From the NCBI GenBank assembly GCA_002763895.1, contig NSLH01000026.1, positions 1-33,332 of the forward strand: DNA of 33,332 bases. Reading direction: 5' to 3'. The notes under the pieces are model-generated. The model saw only the letters and a program-made list of their open reading frames with translations, was not told the origin of the DNA and ran no database searches. Below are positions 1 through 8,391 of the stretch, in pieces (the first letter of the stretch is position 1; each line of letters opens with the position of its first letter). This DNA comes from [Chlorobium] sp. 445. GTDB lineage: Bacteria > Bacteroidota > Chlorobiia > Chlorobiales > Thermochlorobacteraceae. The translations under genes were made by a program, and so were the position numbers.

Positions 1-1738
1 GGACTTGGTGTGTTGGGATTGCCTTCATAGAGTTCGCTTGGTACAGCAGCTACTTGGCTAAATAGACCATTGAGCAAGTTGTAGTAGCCGTTCAGTGTAA
101 TGCTCAAGTCGCTGGTAATACCAAGACGTGCACTGCCTTCAAACGTTTGAATCCGCTGCGGTCCCAAGTTCGGATTTGCAAGACGGAAGAACGCAGAAAT
201 GGTCGCTCCACCCGCATTGAAGAAGGTGCCAAACTCATCGTAGGCTGAAAGGGGCGACGGCGCAAGAAAGGCTTGTCCATACAGGGCTTTGAAGGTCAAG
301 CGTTCCGTGGGGCGGAAGACGATACCTAAACGCGGACTTATAATCAAATCAAAGCGAGAGTCTCTATCGAGCCGTGTACCGAGTGTAAAAATGAGTGATG
401 AAATTGGTGCATACTGAATATTGACAAAACCGCCGAAGTTTTGATAACTAACACGAAAGATTCGTGCTGGTACACCATTTGGAGCACCCGGTAGCCCAAT
501 GCTGTTCACGATAACAGGCTGCTCATCGAGCTTACCGCTGTAAGGTGCTTGTAAATCGTGTCCGCGTGGAATCGCAAAAAAGTCTTCGTAGGTGATGCCG
601 CCTGAAAGTGTCAGTTCATTGCTGGCTGTCCATGAGAGGAGATCTTCTACTTTGAACATGCGCCCATGTGAAAAAGATACGCGGTGTTCATGCCCGTGTA
701 GGCATTGCGAAAGTTCGTGCGGTTATCCAAATCATACTGGCTATAAATCAAAAATCCTGTATTTACCAAGTTGTTGGTCAGATATTCAGTTGCTGTTACA
801 TTTGCCATCGTGATGTTATGTCCGAAGAAAGAATCGCGGTTGTAGACCGCGTTGTTTGGGCGATTTGCGGTCGTAGATGGGTTAAATGAACTGTTTCGGA
901 AAAAATTAAGGCGCACATTATTACTTGGCTCACCAATCTCCAGTGTCGCATGCAGCGCATAAGCCGAGAGTGGAAACTCAATGTTTGTAGAAAGGGGCTG
1001 CGTCGAACTCTGTGGAAATCCTAAGTCAGTTGGGAAGCGGTTGTTGCGCAAAAAATCTTCAATGCCCTCATTACCGACGCGAAAATTTTTAACTGCATCA
1101 AGCAGAGGTTGCTGGTCATAGAAATACTGCGCCGAAATAGAAAAGTTAGCAATTTCACCGAGCTTTGTGCCTGCAGACAGGTTGCCGATGTAGGTGTTAA
1201 ACATTCCACCTTGTGCTGAACCGGTCAAAAAGCTACCTTCTGCTTTGCGTGTTACGATGTTAATGACACCTGAGAGCGCGTCTGCACCATAGACCGCCGA
1301 TGCCGGACCATAGACGATTTCAATTTGCTTAGCCAGATGCACTGGGTAATTTTCCATCACGGGAATGATGTCGTTCGTTGGCGAGGAGATGCGCACACCG
1401 TCGAGCAGAATGATGAATTTATCCATTCCAAAAACGCCGCGCACTTGCACATCGTGTTGCCAGCGTGGGTCGTTGTTGGTCTCGATTTTGTAGTCTGGCT
1501 GATCCATCAAAACATCTAAGAGCGATTGATAGGCACGCAAACGAATCTGCTCTGCTGTAATGATGCGCACCGTAGCAGGCGCATCGCTGGACTTTTGCGC
1601 TGAGCGTGTTACCGAGACAACCTGCAGGTTTTGTAAATCTTCTAAGCTCAGACCTTGAAAGAGAGAAGAATCGACTTGAGCAAATGTAGCTTGCGAGCAC
1701 AAGCACAGTGTAAGTACAATGAGCAGATATTTCGTCAT
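1..1738 (-). CDS. TonB-dependent outer-membrane receptor, frame-broken, 3' end off the window
   Basis: Outer-membrane active transporter of the TonB-dependent receptor family; the substrate cannot be read from sequence. The N-terminal piece (647-1738) begins MTKYLLIVLTLCLCSQATFA, a signal peptide with probable cleavage after residue 20. A plug domain follows (about residues 45-165) with VRGVFGMDKFIILLDGVRI and YGADALSGVINIVTRKAEG. Barrel strands come next. This frame stops at 647-649 just after YLFHMGACSK. The next frame, entered at the ATG at 659, carries on barrel-type sequence (MFKVEDLLSWTASNELTLSG, later FTLGTRLDRDSRFDL and SITLNGYYNLLNGLFSQ) to base 1. Lengthening the GGG run near 661-664 by one base joins the pieces as HMGRMFKVED. 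It is divergent from the serine hydrolase gene. The family call is firm. The break is more likely a sequencing error than decay. Confidence 0.85.
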
Positions 1739-1836
1739 GGATAAAGATATGTGTAGTTTTGTAGGGCCGCGTTTTGCCAGCGAATCTACAAACCAATTGT
1801 AAAGTCATTATTAAATCTCATAGTGTTTGCTCAAAT

Positions 1837-3021
1837 ATGCCTGCCTTCATCTCCGCTAGCGTTCTTATCTTACTTGTTGCACTGTTCAGTATGGCTGCAG
1901 CGCCGCTAAGTGCTCCGCCAAAATCCTTTGAAAAAGTGCGCCGCGTGATTAGTGATGCTATCAAAGACAGTGCCTTCCCTTCTGCAGTTGTAGCCGTGAT
2001 GCAAAACGACCGCCTTGTCTTCCATGAAGCCTTTGGGCATCTCACTTACGATACACTTTCCGCACGTACTGATACCAATACGATTTATGACCTTGCCTCT
2101 GTGACAAAAGTATTAGCCACGACCTTATGTGTGATGCGCCTTTACGATGACGGTCAACTCTCACTTACTGATCCTGTTGCAAAGTTTATTCCTGAATTTG
2201 CAAACCATGGTAAAGAGCATATTCTGCTGCGTAATCTCTTGATTCACGATTCAGGCTTAATTGCCTTCCGCCGATACAGCCAATTCTGCCCTAACGCCGA
2301 CTCAGCACTCAAACACATCTTTAACGATACACTCATCAGACGCACTGGCGATAGCACAATCTACAGCGACCTCAACTTCATTTTGTTAGGTGAAATCGTT
2401 CGGCGTATCACGCACAAGCGATTAGATGAGTATTTCCATGAAACATTTGTGCGTCCACTTGGCTTGCAAAACACATTCTTCAACCCACCTGACAGCGTGC
2501 TCTACCGTATTGCCCCCACTGAAATTGATTGTACATGGAAACTCTCTTTCAAGCGTCCACTTGTGCATGATCCAACTTCTGCACTTTTTGGTGGTGTTGC
2601 TGGACACGCTGGACTTTTCTCAACGGCTTCAGACATTTTGACCATCATGAAGATGCTTATGCACGGCGGCTCACTTTATGGCAAAACTTTTATTAAGCCT
2701 GAGACAGTGCAGCTTTTCACGACGCGCGACAGTGTGCACCGCGTGCGCGCCTTAGGCTGGGATGTGCGTGATGCTGGCGAGAAAGCCTCAACTGGCAAAT
2801 ACTTTTCAATGCAAAGCTATGGGCATCTTGGCTTTACTGGCACAAGTGTCTGGGTCGATCCTACACGCAATCTCTGCGTGGTCTTCCTGACAAATCGTGT
2901 CTATCCAACTTCTGCAAACAACAAAATCCGCGCAGTGCGTCGCCAGCTGCACGATGCTGTCATTGAGAGTCTTGAGGAACTCACAGAGAAAAAAACTGGA
3001 AAGTTCAAACAAAAAAAGTAA
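1837..3021 (+). CDS. Serine hydrolase, beta-lactamase (class C / penicillin-binding) family
   Basis: Probable exported serine hydrolase of the beta-lactamase/DD-peptidase/esterase superfamily, about 394 aa. The Met at 1837 is preferred over the one at 1774 because it directly precedes a hydrophobic export segment (residues 3-22). The active-site motifs are visible: SVTK (Ser88, Lys91), the tyrosine motif YSD (Tyr176), and HLG (His330) in YGHLGFTGT. The stretch GGVAGHAGLFSTASD is typical of Bacteroidota serine hydrolases sometimes fused to or paired with glycoside hydrolases. The true substrate (peptidoglycan peptide, ester or beta-lactam) cannot be told, so calling it a resistance gene would be unjustified. 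It is divergent from the TonB receptor, and an HMA lipoprotein gene follows 40 bases later. Confidence 0.87.
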   Translation: MPAFISASVLILLVALFSMAAAPLSAPPKSFEKVRRVISDAIKDSAFPSAVVAVMQNDRLVFHEAFGHLTYDTLSARTDTNTIYDLASVTKVLATTLCVMRLYDDGQLSLTDPVAKFIPEFANHGKEHILLRNLLIHDSGLIAFRRYSQFCPNADSALKHIFNDTLIRRTGDSTIYSDLNFILLGEIVRRITHKRLDEYFHETFVRPLGLQNTFFNPPDSVLYRIAPTEIDCTWKLSFKRPLVHDPTSALFGGVAGHAGLFSTASDILTIMKMLMHGGSLYGKTFIKPETVQLFTTRDSVHRVRALGWDVRDAGEKASTGKYFSMQSYGHLGFTGTSVWVDPTRNLCVVFLTNRVYPTSANNKIRAVRRQLHDAVIESLEELTEKKTGKFKQKK

Positions 3022-3051
3022 ATTTGTGCTTATACTTTCAACGCTAAACCT

Positions 3052-3056
3052 AGGAG
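3052..3056 (+). promoter_or_regulatory. Ribosome binding site AGGAG for the HMA lipoprotein
   Basis: AGGAG lies 5 bases before the ATG at 3062. It fixes the start at that codon, although the frame stays open upstream into the serine hydrolase gene. Clear Shine-Dalgarno sites are not obvious before many other genes here. Confidence 0.6.
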
Positions 3057-3061
3057 TTCAT

Positions 3062-3376
3062 ATGCGTACACTTCTCTTTTCTTTCCTGCTTTCACTTGTT
3101 GTGATGGGTTGCGGTGCACAAAAAGCCGAGCCTCCTCAAGCCAAAATTCAAAAAGTGAACTTTGCTATCGACGGTATGGTCTGCTCAAGTTGTGAAGAGT
3201 CTATTCAGACTAAACTTGTAAAACTAGAAGGGGTCAAGTCGGTTGAAGCCAGCACTGCCAACAAGTGCGCTATCATTGAATTCGATGCCTCAAAAGTTAG
3301 TGAAAAAGATTTGATTGCAACAATTGAATCCATGGGCTACAAAGCTGTGTCGCAGTCACAATCTGCAACCAATTAG
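3062..3376 (+). CDS. Heavy-metal-associated (HMA) domain lipoprotein
   Basis: Small predicted lipoprotein of 104 aa carrying one HMA metal-binding domain. Residues 1-16 form a signal sequence ending in a lipobox-like VVMGC, so Cys17 would be lipidated. A short linker leads to the HMA fold (about residues 31-98) with the metal motif GMVCSSCEES (Cys41, Cys44) and the usual C-terminal ATIESMGYKA. Family knowledge: cytosolic CopZ-like chaperones and periplasmic MerP bind Cu(I) or Hg(II) through this CxxC. Here the signal sequence places it in the periplasm, tethered to a membrane. No P-type ATPase, efflux gene or metal regulator is next to it, so the metal is unknown. The start follows from the AGGAG just upstream. 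Confidence 0.82.
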   Translation: MRTLLFSFLLSLVVMGCGAQKAEPPQAKIQKVNFAIDGMVCSSCEESIQTKLVKLEGVKSVEASTANKCAIIEFDASKVSEKDLIATIESMGYKAVSQSQSATN

Positions 3377-3401
3377 TTACTTCAATTAACTCTACTTTTT
3401 T

Positions 3402-3776
3402 ATGGCTATGCAAAAGGATAACTATTACAAAGGTCTCTTTATTGGTACGCTGCTGGGTGCCGCAATTGGCACGGCGTTAGGCATGCTCTTTGCGCCGCGT
3501 CGTGGTGAAGATATGCGTCGCGCACTCTTTCGTCGCTTAGATGAAAGCCTGCAAGAGAGCCCAATCGCTGAAATGATGCCAGTGCGTGAGATACCTGTTC
3601 CCAACACGATTCCACCGAAAGAAGGTGTAGAGCCGCCCGCTGATATTGAAAACGAAGCCAAACAACGTGCTGAAGACATCGTGCGCGCTGCCAAAACTGA
3701 AGCCGAACGCCTTTTGCGTGAAGCAAACTCGATTTTGCGCGATGCCAAAACGCACCGAAGCAATCACCCTAACTGA
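3402..3776 (+). CDS. YtxH domain protein
   Basis: Protein of 124 aa with an N-terminal YtxH-type segment: a glycine-rich hydrophobic helix (LFIGTLLGAAIGTALGMLFA, residues 12-31) followed at once by the typical PRRGEDMRRALFRRLDE. The C-terminal half is charged, with a predicted amphipathic helix rich in Ala, Glu and Arg (about residues 83-118). YtxH proteins are small membrane-anchored proteins, some stress-induced; their biochemical role is not settled. The start could be Met1 or Met3. It lies 25 bases after the HMA gene and 39 bases before the alpha/beta hydrolase gene, on the same strand, so joint transcription is plausible. Confidence 0.75.
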   Translation: MAMQKDNYYKGLFIGTLLGAAIGTALGMLFAPRRGEDMRRALFRRLDESLQESPIAEMMPVREIPVPNTIPPKEGVEPPADIENEAKQRAEDIVRAAKTEAERLLREANSILRDAKTHRSNHPN

Positions 3777-3815
3777 ATCGTTGAAAAGCCATCACTCAAA
3801 ACTTTTATTAATCTT

Positions 3816-4616
3816 ATGTTGTCGTTTCTTGGTCATCATCTTGAAAAACCTCATCGCCAAAGTGACCATGTGGTTGTCTTGCTTCATGCTTTTCCACTCT
3901 CAAGTGAAATGTGGCGCCCGCAGCTTGGCGTGCTCCAAGAGGCTGGGTATAGCGTGATTGCGCCAAATGTTTATGGCATTGAAGGCTCAGAACCACGCAC
4001 AGATTGGACCATGCGTCAGTATGCAGAATCGGTGCATGAGCTTGTCACAAAACTCGGATTCACGTCCGTCACTCTCATTGGTGTCTCTATGGGTGGCTAT
4101 CACGCTTTTGCTTTTGAGCGTCGCTATCCTCACATGGTTTCTTCCATGATGCTTTGCGACACACGCGCTGAGGCGGATACAGATGAAGCACGAGAAAAAC
4201 GCTTTGAGTTTATCGAGGCGCTGAAAGCGCGCGGCATTTCCGAAGCCAAAGCTCGTATGATTCCTAAAATGCTTGGAGATACCACACATGCGAACGAACC
4301 TGAACTTGCAGGCTTTCTCTCGGTTATCATTGAGCGTCATCGTGTCGCATCAGTTATTGAGCAGCTCAAAGCTATGGCTCACCGTCCTGATTCGAGCGTG
4401 CATCTTTCTGCAATACGTTGTCCTACACTAGTTGTTGTCGGCGAAGAAGATGTACTGACACCGCCTGAAGTGGTTCGCACAATTGCTGAGCGCATTCCTA
4501 ACGCGCAACTGGAAATTATTCCCCAAGCTGGGCATTTACCTAACCTTGAACAGCCTGAGCGATTCAATGCATTGATGCTTCAACATCTGCAAAAAGTCGC
4601 ACTGGCAAATGCTTGA
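3816..4616 (+). CDS. Alpha/beta hydrolase
   Basis: Cytoplasmic alpha/beta-fold hydrolase of 266 aa with no signal peptide. The HAFPLSSEMW segment (residues 24-33) forms the oxyanion-hole region. The nucleophile elbow is GVSMGG with Ser91, the acid is Asp212 in VVGEEDVLTPP, and the catalytic histidine is His240 in QAGHLPNLEQPE. The spacing is normal for esterases, 3-oxoadipate enol-lactonase-like and haloperoxidase-like members, and the sequence does not decide between them. Its last bases overlap the ATG of the MarC gene by 8 bases, which suggests translational coupling. There is no pathway neighbour that names a substrate. Confidence 0.83.
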   Translation: MLSFLGHHLEKPHRQSDHVVVLLHAFPLSSEMWRPQLGVLQEAGYSVIAPNVYGIEGSEPRTDWTMRQYAESVHELVTKLGFTSVTLIGVSMGGYHAFAFERRYPHMVSSMMLCDTRAEADTDEAREKRFEFIEALKARGISEAKARMIPKMLGDTTHANEPELAGFLSVIIERHRVASVIEQLKAMAHRPDSSVHLSAIRCPTLVVVGEEDVLTPPEVVRTIAERIPNAQLEIIPQAGHLPNLEQPERFNALMLQHLQKVALANA

Positions 4617-5319
4617 CTTTTTTCTTCTTGAAGGCTCATCCTATCCCTTCACTTTCGAGGCGTTTTTACTTACCTTCATCCCGCTTTTCGTTGCTATTGA
4701 CGCCCCCGGCACGTTGCCACTTTTTATCGGCCTTACACAAACTCTACCCGAAAAAGTCAAACGCCGCCTGACGATTCAAGCCGTTTTGACCGCGCTGATT
4801 ATCGCCCTCATCGTAATGGTTGCCGGCAAAAACATCTTTGCATTTTTAGGCATCACGCTCTCGGATTTTCGCATCGCTGGCGGCATCATCTTACTTTTGC
4901 TTGCAGTCAAAGACCTGACTTCGTCCGACGTCGATGAATCCAAAAAGCCTGCTGACCCTACCAGCATTGGCGTTGTACCTCTTGGTATTCCGCTTATCAT
5001 TGGACCCGGCTCACTGACGACGATTCTCATCTCTGGCGAAGCACATGGCTGGCTTATGACATCGCTGGCCATCATACTTAATCTTCTTATTGCTTTTTTG
5101 CTGTTTTATTTCTCAAGCACGGTTGAACGCCTGATTGGTCCAAATGGGGCAAAAGCTATTGCTAAAATTGCGTCTCTGCTGCTTGCGGCAATCGCTGTGA
5201 TGATGATTCGTGTCGGCATCTTCGATGCCCTCTCAGCATCTGGGCTGTTATCTTATAATGGAGACAAGTCTCTCAACGCTCAAACTTGCAAGAACGCCGA
5301 CATGAGCGTAATTTTGTAG
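4609..5319 (+). CDS. MarC family integral membrane protein
   Basis: Inner-membrane protein of 236 aa, slightly longer than the usual 200-220 aa, with about six hydrophobic segments. Family signatures include FVAIDAPGTLPLFIGLT near the N-terminus and GIVPLGIPLIIGPG-like text (here GVVPLGIPLIIGPGSLTTIL) in the middle. MarC/UPF0056 proteins were once linked to multiple antibiotic resistance, but that role was not upheld and the transported solute is unknown. The ATG lies inside the end of the hydrolase gene. The C-terminal 25 residues after the last helix are polar and look lineage-specific. tRNA-Glu begins only 8 bases after the stop codon. Confidence 0.87.
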   Translation: MLDFFLLEGSSYPFTFEAFLLTFIPLFVAIDAPGTLPLFIGLTQTLPEKVKRRLTIQAVLTALIIALIVMVAGKNIFAFLGITLSDFRIAGGIILLLLAVKDLTSSDVDESKKPADPTSIGVVPLGIPLIIGPGSLTTILISGEAHGWLMTSLAIILNLLIAFLLFYFSSTVERLIGPNGAKAIAKIASLLLAAIAVMMIRVGIFDALSASGLLSYNGDKSLNAQTCKNADMSVIL

Positions 5320-5327
5320 TATAAATT

Positions 5328-5400
5328 GGCGTGTTCGTCTAGAGGCCTAGGACGCGCCCTCTCAAGGCGGAAATCATGGGTTCGAATCCCATACACGCTA
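5328..5400 (+). tRNA. tRNA-Glu (anticodon CTC)
   Basis: Cloverleaf of 73 nt. Acceptor strands GGCGTGT and ACACGCT pair with a G-T at the first position. The D-arm region GTCTAGAGGCCTAGGAC is typical of tRNA-Glu. The anticodon loop CTCTCAA gives CTC (5361-5363), and the T-arm is ATGGG / TTCGAAT / CCCAT. The anticodon stem has a G-G mismatch at its outer pair. The discriminator base is A at 5400 and the following bases are CCG, so CCA is not encoded. Confidence 0.92.
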
Positions 5401-5457
5401 CCGCACATCTATAGTGCACAGGTTCGAACCGACTTTTTCAATCGCTGCAGCGCGCCG

Positions 5458-6822
5458 ATGGCAATGCAAGTTCCTGAGAAATACGTGCGCCACATCTGGA
5501 AAAACCTTTATTTGCAATTAGATTCTCTGCAGCTTAGCGACGGTCGCCCTCTTCAGATTCTTTCCACAGGCAGGCTTAACTCAAACGAAGGCGCCGATTT
5601 TCTTGATGCTCGAATTTTGATCGATGGCATGGAGTACTCTGGCGCTGTGGAAATTCACTCGCGTGCATCTGATTGGCTCAAACATCAACATCACTTGAAT
5701 CCGCGCTACAACCATGTCATTTTGCACGCGGTTTTTGAAGACGATTTGTGCTTGCCCAACATGCCTCCCCTTTTAGAGCTAAGCCGTTTTTTGAATGACG
5801 CCATTCACCACGTGCTTGCAAAGTGCATTCAAGATGAATCTGCCTTTCATCGTCAGCACACGATTCCATGTTTCCCCACAGCACTCAAGATTGATGATCG
5901 TCTCAAAATTGAGTGGCTACAGACACTTTCAGAACAGCGCTTTAAGAAAAAAGTTGAGCGCTTTGCTCAAGCCCTTGTTACACACACACTGGCAGGCTAT
6001 GATGAGCTTATCTATCAAGGCTTAATGCGAGCCCTCGGCTACAGTGAGAACACAACCGCCTTTGAAGCCCTCTCTCGCCTCGTCTCTTTCTCTGAACTCG
6101 ACTACCTCAAAACCTTGAGCTTTGCTGAGCGACGGCGCATGCTGGAAGCTATTTACTTTTCGCTGTCTTCACTTTTGCCACAGCAGTCAGATGACGCAGA
6201 GACCACTACCTACATCCAAGACCTCTCTCAACGCTTTGCTACCACTCCCTTTGCCACACGCGCACCGCTGGACAGACCTGTATGGATCTTCTTTCGGCTT
6301 CGCCCACAGAATTTCCCGACATTGCGTATAGCTGGACTTGCAGAAATTCTCTCTAAAAATTTAGCGCATGGTTTTTTACATCAAGCCCTGCAAGTGCTTT
6401 CATCATCGGTTTCAACTTCCAGAAGTATTGCGCAGTTGCAAGAGCTTTTTATTGCAGATGCATCAGATTACTGGCAACATCGCTATCGCTTTGGGACACG
6501 CACTCTGAAGCCTATCAAAACACTTGTTGGGAAAACACGCGCAACTGAACTTGTTATCAATACGCTTTTGCCTGTGCTTGCACTCTATGCTGAACATGAG
6601 GGCAATTCACATCTCTTGTCTCGGGTTCGCACGCTTTATGCCGAGTATCCCAAAGCCCTAACCAGCGAAGTTGCAAAGCAAACTTTGCACGAAAGCTTAG
6701 GCGAAGCGTATCGCATTAAATCTGCGGCGCTCGAACAAGGCTTGCTTGAATTGAAAACTGCATATTGTGATGCCTTACGCTGCTTGGATTGCCGAATCGG
6801 ACGCGCCATTTTTGGCACTTAG
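5458..6822 (+). CDS. DUF2851 family protein
   Basis: Protein of about 454 aa matching the DUF2851 family found widely in Bacteroidota and Chlorobiota; function unknown. Recognisable parts are the N-terminal PEKYVRHIWKNLYLQ, the conserved VEIHSRASDWLKHQH with NPRYNHVILHAVFE (about residues 60-95), and a C-terminal two-cysteine motif CDALRCLDCRIGRAIF. The histidine and acidic residues of the first block give it a nuclease-like look, but that is only inference. The frame is open back into tRNA-Glu; the ATG at 5458 (or the one at 5464) is chosen because it lies outside the tRNA and directly before the family's N-terminus. No signal peptide or membrane segment is seen. Confidence 0.82.
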   Translation: MAMQVPEKYVRHIWKNLYLQLDSLQLSDGRPLQILSTGRLNSNEGADFLDARILIDGMEYSGAVEIHSRASDWLKHQHHLNPRYNHVILHAVFEDDLCLPNMPPLLELSRFLNDAIHHVLAKCIQDESAFHRQHTIPCFPTALKIDDRLKIEWLQTLSEQRFKKKVERFAQALVTHTLAGYDELIYQGLMRALGYSENTTAFEALSRLVSFSELDYLKTLSFAERRRMLEAIYFSLSSLLPQQSDDAETTTYIQDLSQRFATTPFATRAPLDRPVWIFFRLRPQNFPTLRIAGLAEILSKNLAHGFLHQALQVLSSSVSTSRSIAQLQELFIADASDYWQHRYRFGTRTLKPIKTLVGKTRATELVINTLLPVLALYAEHEGNSHLLSRVRTLYAEYPKALTSEVAKQTLHESLGEAYRIKSAALEQGLLELKTAYCDALRCLDCRIGRAIFGT

Positions 6823-6941
6823 CGTGCCGCATTTAGCATCTTGAAAATTGCATAACTTTACCTTGTTCAAAAAAAGAGTGTAACTCTGATTTCTTGGAAT
6901 CGCACAATGGCATAATCTTGTTTTTTCAGTATCATCAACAC

Positions 6942-6974
6942 GATAACGCCACTGCACTTTTGCTCAGCGTTATC
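6942..6974 (+). repeat. Inverted repeat in the ribBA leader
   Basis: GATAACGC (6942-6949) and GCGTTATC (6967-6974) form a perfect 8-bp inverted repeat with a 17-base loop, ending 18 bases before the ribBA start. It could be an mRNA hairpin or an operator. The leader (6823-6992) shows no recognisable FMN riboswitch core, and otherwise I see nothing in that gap. Confidence 0.45.
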
Positions 6975-6992
6975 ATTTAACAGCAAAATGCT

Positions 6993-8251
6993 ATGTCTGC
7001 ACCTCAGTTTGACACGATTGAATCTGCACTGGCAGATATTCGCAACGGCAAGCTCGTCATCGTTGTCGATGATGAAGACCGTGAAAATGAGGGTGATTTC
7101 ATCACCGCTGCCGAGAATGTTACGCCCGAGATGGTAAACTTCATCACCAAAGAAGCGCGTGGGCTATTGTGTGTTGCAATTACATCCAGCCGTGCGCAAG
7201 AACTTCAGCTCGATCCAATGACGCGCGTCAATACTTCTATGCATGAGACCAACTTTACCGTCTCAGTTGATGCTCAGATTGCTGGCGTTACCACGGGCAT
7301 TTCTGCTTACGACCGCGCCATCACGATTCGCCACTTAGCTGATCCGCTTGCACGTCCAAGTGATTTTGCGCGTCCAGGACATATTTTTCCGCTGCGTGCG
7401 ATGGATGGCGGTGTGCTGCGCCGCGTTGGACATACTGAAGCGGCAGTGGATTTAGCGCGTCTGGCTGGATTTCGCCCTATTGGTATTCTGTGCGAAATCC
7501 TTAAAGATGATGGCACCATGGCGCGCGTTCCTGACCTTTTGCAACTGCGTGATAAACTCGGTCTGAAACTCATCACTATTAAAGACCTTGTCGCCTATCG
7601 CATGCAAAAGGAAAATTGGTGCGTCGTGCTGTTGAAGTGCGTTTGCCCACACACTTCGGCGAGTTTAAGCTCATCGCTTATGAAACGCTGATTGATGACA
7701 AAAATCATCTTGCGCTTGTCAAAGGCGATGTTGCAAACGGCGAACCTGTGCTCTTGCGCATGCACTCTTCTTGCGCCACCGGCGACCTTTTCGGCTCCTT
7801 GCGCTGCGACTGCGGCGAACAACTTGCTACCGCCATGCTCAAAATCCAACAAGAAGGACGCGGCGCTGTAGTGTATTTGATGCAAGAAGGTCGTGGCATA
7901 GGACTTATCAACAAACTTAAAGCCTACAACCTACAAGATGAAGGCTTGGATACGGTTGAAGCCAATGAGCGCTTAGGCTTTAAGCCCGACCTACGCGACT
8001 ACGGTATTGGCGCACAAATCCTGCTTGACTTGGGCATCAAAAAAATGCGCCTGATGACCAACAATCCAAAAAAAATTGTTGGCTTGGAAGGCTATGGCTT
8101 GGAAGTTGTCGAACGCGTCCCTCTTGTTATAGACCCCAATGACATCAACAAGGGCTATCTTGCTACAAAAGAACAAAAATTAGGGCATTTGATGAACACA
8201 GGCATGAGCAATACGCAACTTCTTGTTAGAAAAATTTTTGGGCATCCTTAA
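6993..8251 (+). CDS. ribBA: Bifunctional DHBP synthase / GTP cyclohydrolase II, one frame break
   Basis: Riboflavin biosynthesis enzyme making 3,4-dihydroxy-2-butanone 4-phosphate from ribulose 5-phosphate (RibB part) and opening GTP (RibA part). The RibB domain shows [10 protein letters not shown] (residues 26-35), the arginine-rich [10 protein letters not shown] and [14 protein letters not shown]. The RibA domain has the zinc cysteines in [15 protein letters not shown] and the loop QEGRGIGL. The first frame runs off into a false end at 7691; the second is open to 8251. Adding one A to the AAAA run at 7612-7615 gives the normal linker [15 protein letters not shown] and a protein of about 419 aa, the usual length. 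No other rib gene is adjacent. The break is probably a sequencing error, though two separate proteins cannot be formally excluded. Confidence 0.9.
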
Positions 8252-8280
8252 TTTTGCCTAATTTTGCGCTTACCTCAAAA

Positions 8281-8353
8281 CGGGGTGTGGCTCAGCTGGT
8301 AGAGCGCTGCGTTCGGGACGCAGAGGTCGCAGGTTCAAGTCCTGTCACCCCGA
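8281..8353 (+). tRNA. tRNA-Pro (anticodon CGG)
   Basis: Cloverleaf of 73 nt with a fully paired acceptor stem (CGGGGTG with CACCCCG), D-arm GCTC...GAGC, anticodon loop TTCGGGA giving CGG between CTGCG and CGCAG, and T-arm GCAGG / TTCAAGT / CCTGT. The discriminator is A and CCA is not encoded. The leading C1-G72 pair is the bacterial tRNA-Pro hallmark. Confidence 0.95.
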
Positions 8354-8391
8354 CTGCTACTTCACCCCTCTATTGGCATGTGGCACGCCAA

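Noticed and set aside
1837-3021. Antibiotic-resistance beta-lactamase
   Set aside because: The catalytic motifs are shared by many peptidases and esterases, and no feature points to beta-lactam hydrolysis.
5326-5457. Extended N-terminus of the DUF2851 protein
   Set aside because: The extension is the translation of tRNA-Glu; the family sequence begins at 5458.
6823-6992. FMN riboswitch before ribBA
   Set aside because: None of the conserved core bases could be recognised in the leader.
8249-8267. Short direct repeat TAATTTTGC at the ribBA stop
   Set aside because: Nine bases, AT-rich and partly coding; likely chance.
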